Program-made: the position numbers and the translations under genes
NCBI GenBank assembly: GCA_013298075.1
Contig: JAAFJG010000029.1
Span: forward strand, 1-54,475
Length of the DNA: 54,475 nt
Source: Cytophagales bacterium
GTDB lineage: Bacteria > Bacteroidota > Bacteroidia > Cytophagales > Microscillaceae
Reading direction: 5' to 3'
The notes under the pieces: model-generated
What the model saw: only the letters and a program-made list of their open reading frames with translations
Database searches by the model: none
Told to the model about the DNA's origin: nothing
Shown here: piece by piece, positions 36,024 to 44,962 of the stretch
Layout: each line of letters begins with the position of its first letter
Numbering within the stretch: position 1 is the first letter of the stretch

Positions 36024-39000
36024 TTATTCAATATCTACTTTATCGATTTCATTCATCAAATTTTCGGTTTCTATCAAAGCCGTAATTATTTTTTGATAAT
36101 GTAAAATATCATCAAATTCAAGAGTACGTTCTTTTCGGTCTTTCAACCATTTTTGAGCAGGCTGATAACCTCCAATATAAAATTCCCAAGCAATTTGTGG
36201 TACATTTTCAAAATATTGTGTTTCATTGATATAGATTTTTCCATTTTCATAACGTATTTTATTGACTATATTATTGCCATTGATTGGATATTGTGTCATA
36301 AAATTTGCTAATTTTGGGCTTTCCAATACATGTATTTCTCGAATTTCTCCACCCAATTTTACCAACTGCCAAAATATATTTTTATCTTTTGGATAAGGTA
36401 TTTTTGGAAAATCTATTTTTAAAAATTCATTGTATTTCTCGCGATATGTAGGTGAATGTAAAACTGCATAAATATAATCTAAAATATCAATCGGAGCAAA
36501 AGTGTTTTCGGTTGTTTCCTTTTCATTGGTAAAAATTAAAGCTACATTTTGAGAAATTTGCTTGACAATTTCTGGATTTAGATTAGGTTTACGCGTTTGA
36601 TTTTCTTGTATAAAAAGACCTTGATTACTTTGTTGAGGAGTTAGTAAATTTTGAATTTTTTCTAACTCCTTTTGTAATTTTAAATATTCTTTTTCCTGTC
36701 CTTCATAGATTTTTTGCTGATTTTTATCAGGTTTTTTCACTCCTTTAAAAAGTTTTTTGAAGGCTGAAAAACCAACCTCAAAACCTTCCAATTTTGATTT
36801 GGCTTCTTCTAATTTTAACTCTAAATCCTTTCTTTTCTCTACCGAAAGTTCCTTTATAGGTTTTTCAGTTTCGGGATAGAGATAAAGGGGAAAACCATAC
36901 GCACCACTGCCTAAATAGTGCAAATCATAAATATTTTTTGTAATAAACACATCTCTATAAGGCAGATTTTTGTTCATCATAATTTTTTCTAAGCCCAAAC
37001 CTATATTCTCTCCTTTCAAAAAATGTTGCATTACATTTGCTCGACTACGTTCAATCAAATTGATATTATTGTATAAAAAACGTACATCGAAAGGTCTGTA
37101 AGCAAAACGACGAATTACTTTTTTATCAATTTCTTTATACTTTTCTAAAATTTGTTTTTCTAATTCTGTTTCATTAAAGGCTGTATAAAGCGTGTCATTT
37201 GCCGTAACAATTCCCACAGAATTAACCGAAAATAATTCATTGACTGCAAAACCTACATCATAATTTTTTTTCTCCTCAAAATTTTTCGGTGTGAAAAAAT
37301 AATTCGGGGCAATATTCGGAATTTTTTTGTAAGGAACAGTTTTAAGACTATTTTCATTCAAAAAATCATATTTTAATTGCCTTTTGCCATATAAATCGTG
37401 ATGAAAAACTTGGGCTAATTCACCTACTTTTTTCTTTCCTGTTTTTACAAAAATATTGATACTCACGCCTTGCATAATATCAAAAATATTTTCGTCTGCA
37501 CTTCCATCAAAAGCAGTTTCCTTTTTTTTGCTATTGCCATGCAAATCAATCGTATAAATTTTATCGTATGTTTTTAATAAATTCCAGCGCATTCCTCGAA
37601 AAGTTGGATTGTCTAAAAAACCGTGTGGATTGATAAATGCTAAAATTCCACTGCCATTTTTTTCGATAAAATATTGTCCAAAACGCAAGAATTTAACATA
37701 ATCATCATTAATCCATTTTGGATTTCGTTCTTGTAATTTGATTTTTCCTTCAGGTTCTTTTTTATAATCTTCCATCAAATTCATAATCCATATCCCTTTA
37801 TTTTGGCTTTCGCCACTATATGGCGGATTTCCAATAATACACATCACGGGCGTATCTCTTTTTATTTGATTGGCTTCGTTTGCTTCATTGCTCAGCCAAT
37901 TAGCAAAAAGTGTAGTTGTATCAGCATGACTTTCTTCCAAACTATTCGTCAAATAAACTCTAAATCGTTGGTTATTGGTAGGTTTGTAACCTGTTTGAGT
38001 TAAAAGCAAATCTAATTGCAAATGTGCCATCGCATAACTTGCCATCAATAATTCGAAACCATTCAATCGTGGCAATAAATGTGTTTCTACATAATCACTC
38101 CAAATTCCTTGTTGTCTTTCAAAATTTTTATGAATATATTTTACAACTTCTGCCAAAAAAGTTCCTGTGCCTGTCGCAGGGTCAAGAATTTGTACGTTAT
38201 GAACTTCTTGTTCTATTTTTTTACCTTTTACCTCAACTTTTGTTTTTGTTTTACTTGTATCTGCTAATCCTTCTGGCAAATCAAATTCATCTTTCAAAAT
38301 ATCATCAACGGCACGGACAATAAAATTAACCACAGGTGCGGGCGTGTACCAAACGCCTCTCGTTTTTCTTAAATTTGGGTCATATTCACTCAAAAAAGTT
38401 TCGTAAAAATGGATAATGGGGTCTTCTGTTTTGGTTGATTTGCCATAATTTTTTAGAATTTCTTCTACATTACAAGCCAAAAAAACTTCTACCAAACTAT
38501 CTACTATCCAACGAATACGGTCATCGAGGTCAGGTCCCGCAATATAACTAAATAATTTTCGTAAAAATGGATTTGATTTTGGAATAAGTTCTGCAGCCTC
38601 TTGTCTGCTAAATGTTTCTATAGTTGTGTCGTGCAAACGGGCTGCAAACATTCCATAAGCAATCGTTTGTGCATATACATCTGCAAAACTTTTGGGCGTA
38701 ATATCGTGAATCAATACTTGTTTAAAGGCAATTAGTTGGTCTCTGAGCGTGCTATCTTCTTGTTTATCTTCATCATTTACCAAAGATTTTTCAATCACAT
38801 CAGAAAGCAAACGTGCTTTACCCGCCATCATTTCTGCTAATTTTTTTGAACTTTTGATGGTTTCTCCCACATAAGCACAAAAATCTTTTATCAAATTGAT
38901 AAATGCACCAAAATTATGAGGTAGTGGAATAATATTTCCTTTCTGAAGTTCTGCGATAGCAATTTTTGTGATAAAAATTCCATCAATATATAAATAAAAA

Positions 39001-39317
39001 TCTAAATAATCTGTAAAAATTATATTATTTAAAGACGCTTTATAACGGTCAAATTGTTCTTTATTCCCTGTTTTTTTTGCTCCTTCTAAGTCTTTATCGC
39101 CAATATCTTTTGCTTCGATAAAACCAACAGGAATATCTTTTTTAGTTAAAATATAGTCGGGCGCACCGCAGGCTTGTCTTTTAGGTTCATTAGTGGCACT
39201 AATTTCAGGCACTAAACTTTCTATAAGTTGTTGTAAATCTCCCCGAAAAGTATGCTCGGTTGCATTTCCAAGCATATATCTTTTATTGATATTATCGATA
39301 TATTCTGTTATATTCAT
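36024..39317 (-). CDS. Type ISP-like restriction-modification fusion protein, array copy A (promoter-proximal)
   Basis: 1097 residues with the same nuclease-methyltransferase-specificity plan and intact GAPDY/FIEAKD, DPATGTGTF and NPPYSGES motifs. The variable part (about 700-810) is its own, starting TANDTLYTAFNETELEKQ, about 40 residues shorter than that of copy B; it keeps FAYRPFDVRFLYNN, a box also found as YRPFD in both other copies. A further difference is loss of the short MNSPAFQGRVY stretch near the C-terminus (KIRYENGKIYINETQ here). It is the first gene of the array on the minus strand, so it probably carries the strongest promoter. Activity and target cannot be read from sequence. 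Confidence 0.85.
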   Translation of the reverse strand: MNITEYIDNINKRYMLGNATEHTFRGDLQQLIESLVPEISATNEPKRQACGAPDYILTKKDIPVGFIEAKDIGDKDLEGAKKTGNKEQFDRYKASLNNIIFTDYLDFYLYIDGIFITKIAIAELQKGNIIPLPHNFGAFINLIKDFCAYVGETIKSSKKLAEMMAGKARLLSDVIEKSLVNDEDKQEDSTLRDQLIAFKQVLIHDITPKSFADVYAQTIAYGMFAARLHDTTIETFSRQEAAELIPKSNPFLRKLFSYIAGPDLDDRIRWIVDSLVEVFLACNVEEILKNYGKSTKTEDPIIHFYETFLSEYDPNLRKTRGVWYTPAPVVNFIVRAVDDILKDEFDLPEGLADTSKTKTKVEVKGKKIEQEVHNVQILDPATGTGTFLAEVVKYIHKNFERQQGIWSDYVETHLLPRLNGFELLMASYAMAHLQLDLLLTQTGYKPTNNQRFRVYLTNSLEESHADTTTLFANWLSNEANEANQIKRDTPVMCIIGNPPYSGESQNKGIWIMNLMEDYKKEPEGKIKLQERNPKWINDDYVKFLRFGQYFIEKNGSGILAFINPHGFLDNPTFRGMRWNLLKTYDKIYTIDLHGNSKKKETAFDGSADENIFDIMQGVSINIFVKTGKKKVGELAQVFHHDLYGKRQLKYDFLNENSLKTVPYKKIPNIAPNYFFTPKNFEEKKNYDVGFAVNELFSVNSVGIVTANDTLYTAFNETELEKQILEKYKEIDKKVIRRFAYRPFDVRFLYNNINLIERSRANVMQHFLKGENIGLGLEKIMMNKNLPYRDVFITKNIYDLHYLGSGAYGFPLYLYPETEKPIKELSVEKRKDLELKLEEAKSKLEGFEVGFSAFKKLFKGVKKPDKNQQKIYEGQEKEYLKLQKELEKIQNLLTPQQSNQGLFIQENQTRKPNLNPEIVKQISQNVALIFTNEKETTENTFAPIDILDYIYAVLHSPTYREKYNEFLKIDFPKIPYPKDKNIFWQLVKLGGEIREIHVLESPKLANFMTQYPINGNNIVNKIRYENGKIYINETQYFENVPQIAWEFYIGGYQPAQKWLKDRKERTLEFDDILHYQKIITALIETENLMNEIDKVDIE

Positions 39318-39344
39318 TGGTTTTATAGTTTAAATTTTAGAGTG

Positions 39345-39352
39345 CAAAGTTA
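39345..39352 (-). promoter_or_regulatory. -7 box before array copy A
   Basis: TAACTTTG on the minus strand, 28 bp before the first gene of the array. No well-placed -33 TTTG upstream. Confidence 0.45.
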
Positions 39353-39421
39353 GTTTTTCTTTGGGTTATTTATTTGTTTTGCTTTTAAATTATTTTTCTT
39401 TTTTTGATAAAAAAACCATTG

Positions 39422-41239
39422 TTAAAACTTCAAAAAAATATGTCCCTCAATGCCATGACAATGAAATTCATTGGCGGTTTTTTTGACCACATTGATATTT
39501 TCAATTTGTAAAATGGCTTGATAATGATTACTTTTTGCCAAAATTCGCAAAAAAGGAGGGGGTATTTTATGCGGATTTTTGATATGAGATTGAAATAAAT
39601 TTTTAATAATTGGCTCTAATTCAAAGGAAAGAATTGTTTTTTTAGATTCTACGTCACTGAAAATTAATTTATTTTCCCAAAAAATAATATTTAATTCATA
39701 TACTTTTTCATTGATAGTATAACTCATTTTTTTATTTTTTTCGTCATAATATTTAAAACGCAATAAATGGTCATATCCTTGTATTGATTCATAATTTTGC
39801 ATTGCTCCGACAGAAAAATTAATTTCATTTTGATACGCAGGCAAATTGGTGGCTGTGTATAATTGTGGTAATTTTATCAGTTGTAAAATTAATTCTTCTT
39901 GCGAAATAGCATCAGTTTCTTGTCTTAAATATTGCACTAAATTATTTTGAAAATAAGGTTGCAAAGACTGTAATTTATTTCTTTTTCCTAAATATAAAAT
40001 AATAGATGAAAGTTGTTTTAAATCTTTTTGAGCAATTTTTTTACCCGCCAAATGCGTTGAAACTAATTGATTATTTTCATCTAAAGCTTTGTATTTTTTC
40101 CAAATATTGCCCCAATGTCCGCTCAAATTATTCGAAGAAATACTAAAAATATTCAAAAAAGAAGTTGAAAAAATCAATAAAATCACTACCCAACTCAACG
40201 CCCAATAAGATAATTTTACTTTTTCTTTTTGCCAAATATTATACGCAGACCAAACCAATATCCAACCTAAAATAATAAAAACTAACAATCTATTTTCTGT
40301 CCAACCATATAAATTTCCTCTCCAAATTCCACCTATTAACAGAAAAAAAGTAATGGGTAATAAAGAAAAATAAATAATTCGCATTAAAAGTAACCATTTT
40401 TTTTCGTTTAAAATCAAAGGATAAATCACAATATGCGTAACCAAACCCACCAAAGCATAACTCAAACTCACATACAACCACGCTTCCCATTGGCGAGGGG
40501 TATAAAAAATAGAAATCAAAATATATAACAATAACAAACCACCATACAATATCAATAAAGGCAATAAAACGAATTGCGTAAAGGTTTTTAGATAAATAGG
40601 GCAACTAATTTTGTCAGGCGGTGCGTTTGTAATCGCAATCGTAGGCGTGCCTGTGAGCAATAACCAAGTGCCTAAAAATCCGAAAATAAAAATACCCATT
40701 TCTAACATAATTCGTTCCGAAATATGCACTCCCCAAAGCGTTTCACCTGTAAATAATGCCATTAAAACGCCAATATAAAAAATTCCTGCGTATAACATTG
40801 CCAAACTTCCACGCGTCCATAATTGAAAATGAAACTGCCAACTCAAAGCCCATTCTTGATGTTTAGAATGAGGAGCAAGCCAAATCAAAGCAAAGCCTGC
40901 AATGACCCACATAAAAAAATACGTATATTCTGAAACGTCTAAATTTTCGGGTAAATATAAATAAAAAAAACTTAGAATAGATAGCACAAAAATATCTCCA
41001 TAGACCTTTTTTTTGAAATCAAAAACATTCCTTTCTCCGTATAAATTTAAGGCAAAAAACAACAAAAAACCTATCACAAACGTTTGTAATAGTGCTTCGT
41101 GTGCTTGTCCCGCAGGTTGTGCATCTGCAATGTATATGCCTAAACCTACTGCACATAGCATACAAATTAAGGGCAATGGAAAGCGGACAAAAGCACGCAA
41201 AAGTGAGCGTCTTAGTATGAAAAAAGGAGTTAGGTGCAT
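39422..41239 (-). CDS. DUF4153 multi-pass membrane protein
   Basis: 605 residues. The N-terminal two thirds hold about ten hydrophobic helices (for example LPLICMLCAVGLGIYIA, TFVIGFLLFFALNLY, FVLLPLLILYGGLLLLYILI); after about residue 385 a soluble C-terminal part follows, ending with a beta-rich stretch. The layout and the motifs ALFTGETLWGVHISERI and LPLLILYGGLLLLY fit DUF4153, a family without known function. It is 11 bp downstream of the KdsC-like gene on the same strand, so the two form an operon. No catalytic motif seen. Confidence 0.7.
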   Translation of the reverse strand: MHLTPFFILRRSLLRAFVRFPLPLICMLCAVGLGIYIADAQPAGQAHEALLQTFVIGFLLFFALNLYGERNVFDFKKKVYGDIFVLSILSFFYLYLPENLDVSEYTYFFMWVIAGFALIWLAPHSKHQEWALSWQFHFQLWTRGSLAMLYAGIFYIGVLMALFTGETLWGVHISERIMLEMGIFIFGFLGTWLLLTGTPTIAITNAPPDKISCPIYLKTFTQFVLLPLLILYGGLLLLYILISIFYTPRQWEAWLYVSLSYALVGLVTHIVIYPLILNEKKWLLLMRIIYFSLLPITFFLLIGGIWRGNLYGWTENRLLVFIILGWILVWSAYNIWQKEKVKLSYWALSWVVILLIFSTSFLNIFSISSNNLSGHWGNIWKKYKALDENNQLVSTHLAGKKIAQKDLKQLSSIILYLGKRNKLQSLQPYFQNNLVQYLRQETDAISQEELILQLIKLPQLYTATNLPAYQNEINFSVGAMQNYESIQGYDHLLRFKYYDEKNKKMSYTINEKVYELNIIFWENKLIFSDVESKKTILSFELEPIIKNLFQSHIKNPHKIPPPFLRILAKSNHYQAILQIENINVVKKTANEFHCHGIEGHIFLKF

Positions 41240-41250
41240 ATAAAAATTAA

Positions 41251-41910
41251 CTAATTATCTTGAATAATATTGCCATCAATCCACTTAAAAAAAGTAGTCG
41301 TTTGTTTTTGTCGGAGTGAAAAATATTGTTGATAAATAGGTGAAAATTCTGCTCTATCCATCATTATTTTTTCATAATTATTTTCTAATTGCCATAAATT
41401 TTCGCATACTTCTCGTAAGGCGTGTTGTCCACCTTCTTGCGTAGAAATATAATCGCATAAATTATTTTTTTTGACAAATTCAGTAAATAAAGGAGAAGCA
41501 TTTCTTCGAATTAAAAAACGCATACCACATAATTTTGCCACGCCCAAATCATTCACATCATCAAAAAAAAAGGCTACTTCGTTTGGTTTTAAGTTGTTTT
41601 TTTGACAAAAATCTTCAAAAGCAATCCTTTTATCTAATATTTTACTATACACATTTTGTAATTTTTCTCTTTTGGCAAATTCAATCGCAGTCGGATTATC
41701 CGCTCCTGTGATAATGGCAAAAGGTGGAATTTTTTGATGTTGTAAATATTTTGCGTATCGCAATAAATTTAAACCCATCGAATCAGTCTCCGAAAAATGA
41801 CCTGAAAGATGAGGATTTTTTTGCCCATCATTAAAAACTCCGTCCCAATCGCTGATAAACGCTTTAATATTTGCCCATTTTTCTAAGGCATTTGGAATAA
41901 TAAAACTCAT
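41251..41910 (-). CDS. HAD phosphatase, KdsC-like (YrbI subfamily)
   Basis: 219 residues. HAD motif I is ISDWDGVFNDG (nucleophile and acid-base Asp). FSETDSMGLNLLRYAK is the KdsC-type substrate loop, AIITGADNP holds motif II, the Lys is in KILDKRIAFEDF, and motif IV is FFFDDVNDLGVA. The closing GGQHALREVCENL matches the GGxGAVREV tail of KdsC. KdsC removes phosphate from KDO-8-phosphate for lipopolysaccharide; CMP-sialic acid pathways use a related domain. At 219 residues it is longer than KdsC (about 170-190) and has FSETDS where KdsC has FxxRDG, so a different sugar phosphate is possible. Confidence 0.75.
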   Translation of the reverse strand: MSFIIPNALEKWANIKAFISDWDGVFNDGQKNPHLSGHFSETDSMGLNLLRYAKYLQHQKIPPFAIITGADNPTAIEFAKREKLQNVYSKILDKRIAFEDFCQKNNLKPNEVAFFFDDVNDLGVAKLCGMRFLIRRNASPLFTEFVKKNNLCDYISTQEGGQHALREVCENLWQLENNYEKIMMDRAEFSPIYQQYFSLRQKQTTTFFKWIDGNIIQDN

Positions 41911-42338
41911 ATTTATTTTGTGATAATTTTTTTAAACATATATTTAAAACGTCATCTAAAAAATAAATTACAGACCTAGAAAAACTTATTTTCAGTTCCC
42001 TCACCATTGGGGAGGATTAGGGTGGGGCTTTCTTTTTAAGAAAAATTATGCCCCACCTCAACTCTCACCGTTGGGAAGGATTAGAATGGCGCTTTTTAGT
42101 CAAATTATGCCCCACCCCAGCCCTCCCCGAAGGTGAGGGAGTTTTTTAGGTATATGATTTTTTATAGATTTCTTGTTTTGATTTGCAATAATAATCAAAA
42201 TATTTTAATATAAATTCAAAAAAGTCAAAAAAAATCAAAAATAAACAACGATTTCAAATAAAGGTTATATTTTTTTGGAATAAAGACAAAGAAAGGTATA
42301 AAAATTGCTACAAAGATAACATAAATAAAAATAAATTA
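41911..42338. other. Spacer with GC-rich inverted repeat upstream of galE
   Basis: This 428-bp divergent gap holds the unusual GC-rich repeat at 41996-42141. The rest is AT-rich, with no promoter of clear consensus and no coding frame. Confidence 0.6.
41996..42141. repeat. GC-rich imperfect inverted repeat
   Basis: TCCCTCACCATTGGGGAGG then GGGTGGGGC at the left, and GCCCCACCCC then CCTCCCCGAAGGTGAGGGA at the right, are inverse copies; a third diverged unit (CTCACCGTTGGGAAGG, 42063-42078) lies between. The G+C is far above the surroundings, which marks it as an inserted repeat. Similar sequences recur in many Bacteroidota intergenic regions, from memory. Confidence 0.7.
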
Positions 42339-43364
42339 ATGCCCAAAATACTTTTAACAGGCGGATTAGGTTACATCGGTTCGCATATTGCCGTAGAATT
42401 ATTGAATAAAAATTATGAAGTTATTATCATTGATAATTTAAGTAATTCTAAAAAATTTATCTTAGAAAATATCCAAAAAATCACAGGAAAATTACCTAAA
42501 TTTTATGAAATTGATATGTGCGAAAAGGCTCAATTGGCTTATTTTTTTGCACAAAATCAACATATTGATGCGGTTATTCATTTGGCTGCTTTCAAATATG
42601 TAAACGAATCGGTCTTAAAACCGTATCAATATTATGCTAATAATTTGAACGCAATGTTGAATTTATTAGAGATGATGAAAACCTATCAAATTAAAAATTT
42701 AGTTTTTTCGTCCTCTTGTACCGTGTATGGAAGTCCTGAAAAATTACCTGTTACGGAGCAAACTCCTATCCTCGAAACGCCTTCTGTGTATGGAAAAACC
42801 AAACAAATGTGCGAAACTTTTATTCAAGATATTTGTAAAGTAGAAATAGATTTACAAGTCAGTATTTTGCGATATTTTAATCCTATGGGAGCGCATGAAA
42901 GCGGTTTAATAGGCGAATTACCCTTAGGCGAACCACATACCTTGATGCCTTTTATTACGCAAACTGCGATTGGATTGAGGTCAGTTTTAAAGGTTTTTGG
43001 GAATGATTATCATACGCCTGATGGCACTTGTCAGCGTGATTTTTTTCACGTGACGGATTTATCTTTTGCCCATATTTTGATGTTAGAAAGATTATTAAAT
43101 CAAAAAAATGAAACACAAATCGAAATGTTTAATTTTGGAGCAGAAAAACCAACTTCGATATTAGAAGTGATTGATAGTTTTGAAAAAATGTCAAATCAAA
43201 AATTGAATTATGAATTTGCGCCACGTCGTTTGGGAGATGTAGAAAAAGTATATGCGGATTGTTCGAAAGCAAAAAAAATATTGCATTGGAGTTCTCAAAA
43301 AACACTCGATGATTTGACTTTTTCGGCTTGGCAATGGGAACTATATTTGAAAAAATCTCGTTAG
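42339..43364 (+). CDS. galE: UDP-glucose 4-epimerase
   Basis: The 341-residue short-chain dehydrogenase/reductase of the extended type has NAD binding at GGLGYIGSH (8-16), then DNLSNS, HLAAFKYVNESVLKPYQYYANN, the catalytic SSSCTVYG, and Tyr-x-x-x-Lys in SVYGKTKQMCE. MGAHESGLIGELPLGEPHTLMPFI and DGTCQRDFFHVTDLS (substrate loop) are specific to GalE. It interconverts UDP-glucose and UDP-galactose for envelope polysaccharides and galactose use. It is probably co-transcribed with the following gene (36-bp gap). Confidence 0.92.
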   Translation: MPKILLTGGLGYIGSHIAVELLNKNYEVIIIDNLSNSKKFILENIQKITGKLPKFYEIDMCEKAQLAYFFAQNQHIDAVIHLAAFKYVNESVLKPYQYYANNLNAMLNLLEMMKTYQIKNLVFSSSCTVYGSPEKLPVTEQTPILETPSVYGKTKQMCETFIQDICKVEIDLQVSILRYFNPMGAHESGLIGELPLGEPHTLMPFITQTAIGLRSVLKVFGNDYHTPDGTCQRDFFHVTDLSFAHILMLERLLNQKNETQIEMFNFGAEKPTSILEVIDSFEKMSNQKLNYEFAPRRLGDVEKVYADCSKAKKILHWSSQKTLDDLTFSAWQWELYLKKSR

Positions 43365-43400
43365 AAAAATAATTAAAGTTAAAAAAAAAATCTAAATACA

Positions 43401-44348
43401 ATGAAAAAATATATTATCTCTTTTGCCATTTTAACTTTTATTTTGATAGCGATTGTGGTGGTTTATATCATTGATTCTCATCAAAATCCTTTTCCACCGA
43501 TGTTAAATGATGATATTGCTATTCAAGAAAATCTATATAAAAAAGGTGAAAAAATTGCTGCATTTGAAACCAATAATCTCAAAGAGGCATCAGGTTTGGT
43601 GATGTCAAGGGCAAATCATAACTTTTTTTGGACGCATAATGACAGTGGGGGAAAGCCTGAAATTTATTTGTTTGATAAAAATGGTTTGCATTGGGCAACT
43701 TTTAAAGTGCCTGCTTTGGCAAGAGATTGGGAAGAGATAAAAATTGGTGGCGGACCCCAAGCCAATAAAAATTACATATACGTAGCGGATACGGGCGATA
43801 ACGAAGGAAAATATGACGTAAAAACAATATATCGATTTGTGGAGCCAAACTTATTTAATATTTCGAGAGGTTATAGAGGATATATTTCGAAAATAGATAG
43901 TTTGCGTTTTCGTTATCCAAATAATGCTAAAAGAGATTGTGAGGCGTTTATTCCTGACCCAATCACCAAAGATATTTATATCATTACCAAAAGAGAAAAA
44001 CCAAAAGTAATGGTTTTTAAATGGAAATATCCACAATCTACCAAAAATATTGAAGACGTGGAATTAGTGGCAGAATTGCCTTGTTTTAAAATTGTGGGAG
44101 GTGATATTTCAATAGATGGACAAGAAATTATTTTGAAAGATTATGATAATGTCTATCATTGGAAAAGAAATAAAAAGGAAGAATTAGCACAAACTTTTAA
44201 ACGTCTGCCTGTTAGATTGCCTTATATTTCTGAACCACAAGGTGAGGCGTTGGCGTTAAGTACCGAAAAATCAGAAGGATATTTTACTTTGAGTGAAGCC
44301 ACCAAACAAAAACCAGAACAATATTTGTTTTACTATCCTAAAAAATAA
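43401..44348 (+). CDS. Membrane-anchored protein of unknown function, probable beta-propeller
   Basis: 315 residues. An N-terminal hydrophobic helix (ISFAILTFILIAIVVVYII, about 5-23) with no lipobox suggests a signal anchor. The rest is rich in short beta stretches with repeated turns: NFFWTHNDSGGKPEIYLFD, YIYVADTGDNEGKY, DIYIITKREKPKVMVFKW and GGDISIDGQEIILKDYDNVYHW. HNDSGG and ADTGDN recur in a propeller-like protein group of Bacteroidota that I cannot name with certainty. It probably acts on the periplasmic side. Its closeness to galE suggests shared transcription only. Confidence 0.6.
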   Translation: MKKYIISFAILTFILIAIVVVYIIDSHQNPFPPMLNDDIAIQENLYKKGEKIAAFETNNLKEASGLVMSRANHNFFWTHNDSGGKPEIYLFDKNGLHWATFKVPALARDWEEIKIGGGPQANKNYIYVADTGDNEGKYDVKTIYRFVEPNLFNISRGYRGYISKIDSLRFRYPNNAKRDCEAFIPDPITKDIYIITKREKPKVMVFKWKYPQSTKNIEDVELVAELPCFKIVGGDISIDGQEIILKDYDNVYHWKRNKKEELAQTFKRLPVRLPYISEPQGEALALSTEKSEGYFTLSEATKQKPEQYLFYYPKK

Positions 44349-44365
44349 TTACATTTATCTTAAAT

Positions 44366-44399
44366 TTTTATAAACTTTTTATAATTTTATAAACTTTTT
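44366..44399 (+). promoter_or_regulatory. Twin direct repeats before the HTH gene
   Basis: TTTTATAAACTTTTT occurs at 44366-44380 and again at 44385-44399, a 19-bp period, just upstream of a TATATTTG -7 box (44406-44413). It may be an operator for the downstream HTH protein. Confidence 0.4.
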
Positions 44400-44441
44400 T
44401 TTATTTATATTTGTTTATCAATTACAAATCAAAAATTTATT

Positions 44442-44846
44442 ATGTTACAATTAGAAAAAATAAGCAAAGAAGAACAAAAAACAGCTTTTGAGGCATTAAA
44501 GATGCTTGAAAACGTCTTTAAAAAGAATGAAATTGAAAAAGAAGAAGTTATTTTAATTCATGTAAATAATGAAAAATCAATCATTCCGATTCCCAAAAGG
44601 GCTTTTTGCCTGTTCTATTATGTATTAAAAGCAGTATCGGAAAAAAAGAATGTAGTTTTATCTTCGCATAATGAGGAAATGAGTATTCTTGAATTTGCAG
44701 ATATGTTAAATATATCTTATCCTTACGCCATTAGGCTGGTTAAAACTGGTGAAGTTCCTTGTAAAAAAATAGGTAAACATCGTAGAATTACGTACGAAGA
44801 TGCTTTAATATATCAAGAAAAGTATCAAAAAATACTACCAAAATAA
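44442..44846 (+). CDS. Excisionase-type (HTH_17/MerR-like) DNA-binding protein
   Basis: 134 residues. The C-terminal third is a winged-helix HTH of the excisionase family: MSILEFADMLNISYPYAIRLVKTGEVPCKKIGKHRRITYEDAL. The N-terminal 75 residues are helical and may dimerise or bind a partner. Proteins of this shape are often the antitoxin of a PIN-domain toxin encoded directly downstream; no PIN gene follows here, only 116 bp with a terminator, so it is an orphan or has lost its toxin. Direct repeats upstream could be its own operator. Function as a regulator is inferred. Confidence 0.7.
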   Translation: MLQLEKISKEEQKTAFEALKMLENVFKKNEIEKEEVILIHVNNEKSIIPIPKRAFCLFYYVLKAVSEKKNVVLSSHNEEMSILEFADMLNISYPYAIRLVKTGEVPCKKIGKHRRITYEDALIYQEKYQKILPK

Positions 44847-44918
44847 CTAAAAAGATTATCAAAAATACGTCAATTCTAAAAGATATAAAACTAAATATTT
44901 TGAGTATTTACAAAAAAT

Positions 44919-44951
44919 AAAAATGCACAAAAATAAAAAATGTGCATTTTT
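44919..44951. terminator. Bidirectional terminator between the HTH gene and sixA
   Basis: AAAAATGCACA (44919-44929) pairs with TGTGCATTTTT (44941-44951); a classical A/T-flanked stem between convergent genes. Confidence 0.85.
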
Positions 44952-44962
44952 AATTCATAAAT

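Noticed and set aside
34465-38323. Several plus-strand frames of 60-100 codons inside the restriction array
   Set aside because: They recur at matching places in each copy because they mirror the conserved minus-strand genes; their composition is that of antisense translation.
29108-39317. Classical type I restriction system or BREX/DISARM
   Set aside because: No separate hsdR/hsdM/hsdS genes, no PglZ, BrxL or DrmA/B-like proteins; each gene is a complete fusion.
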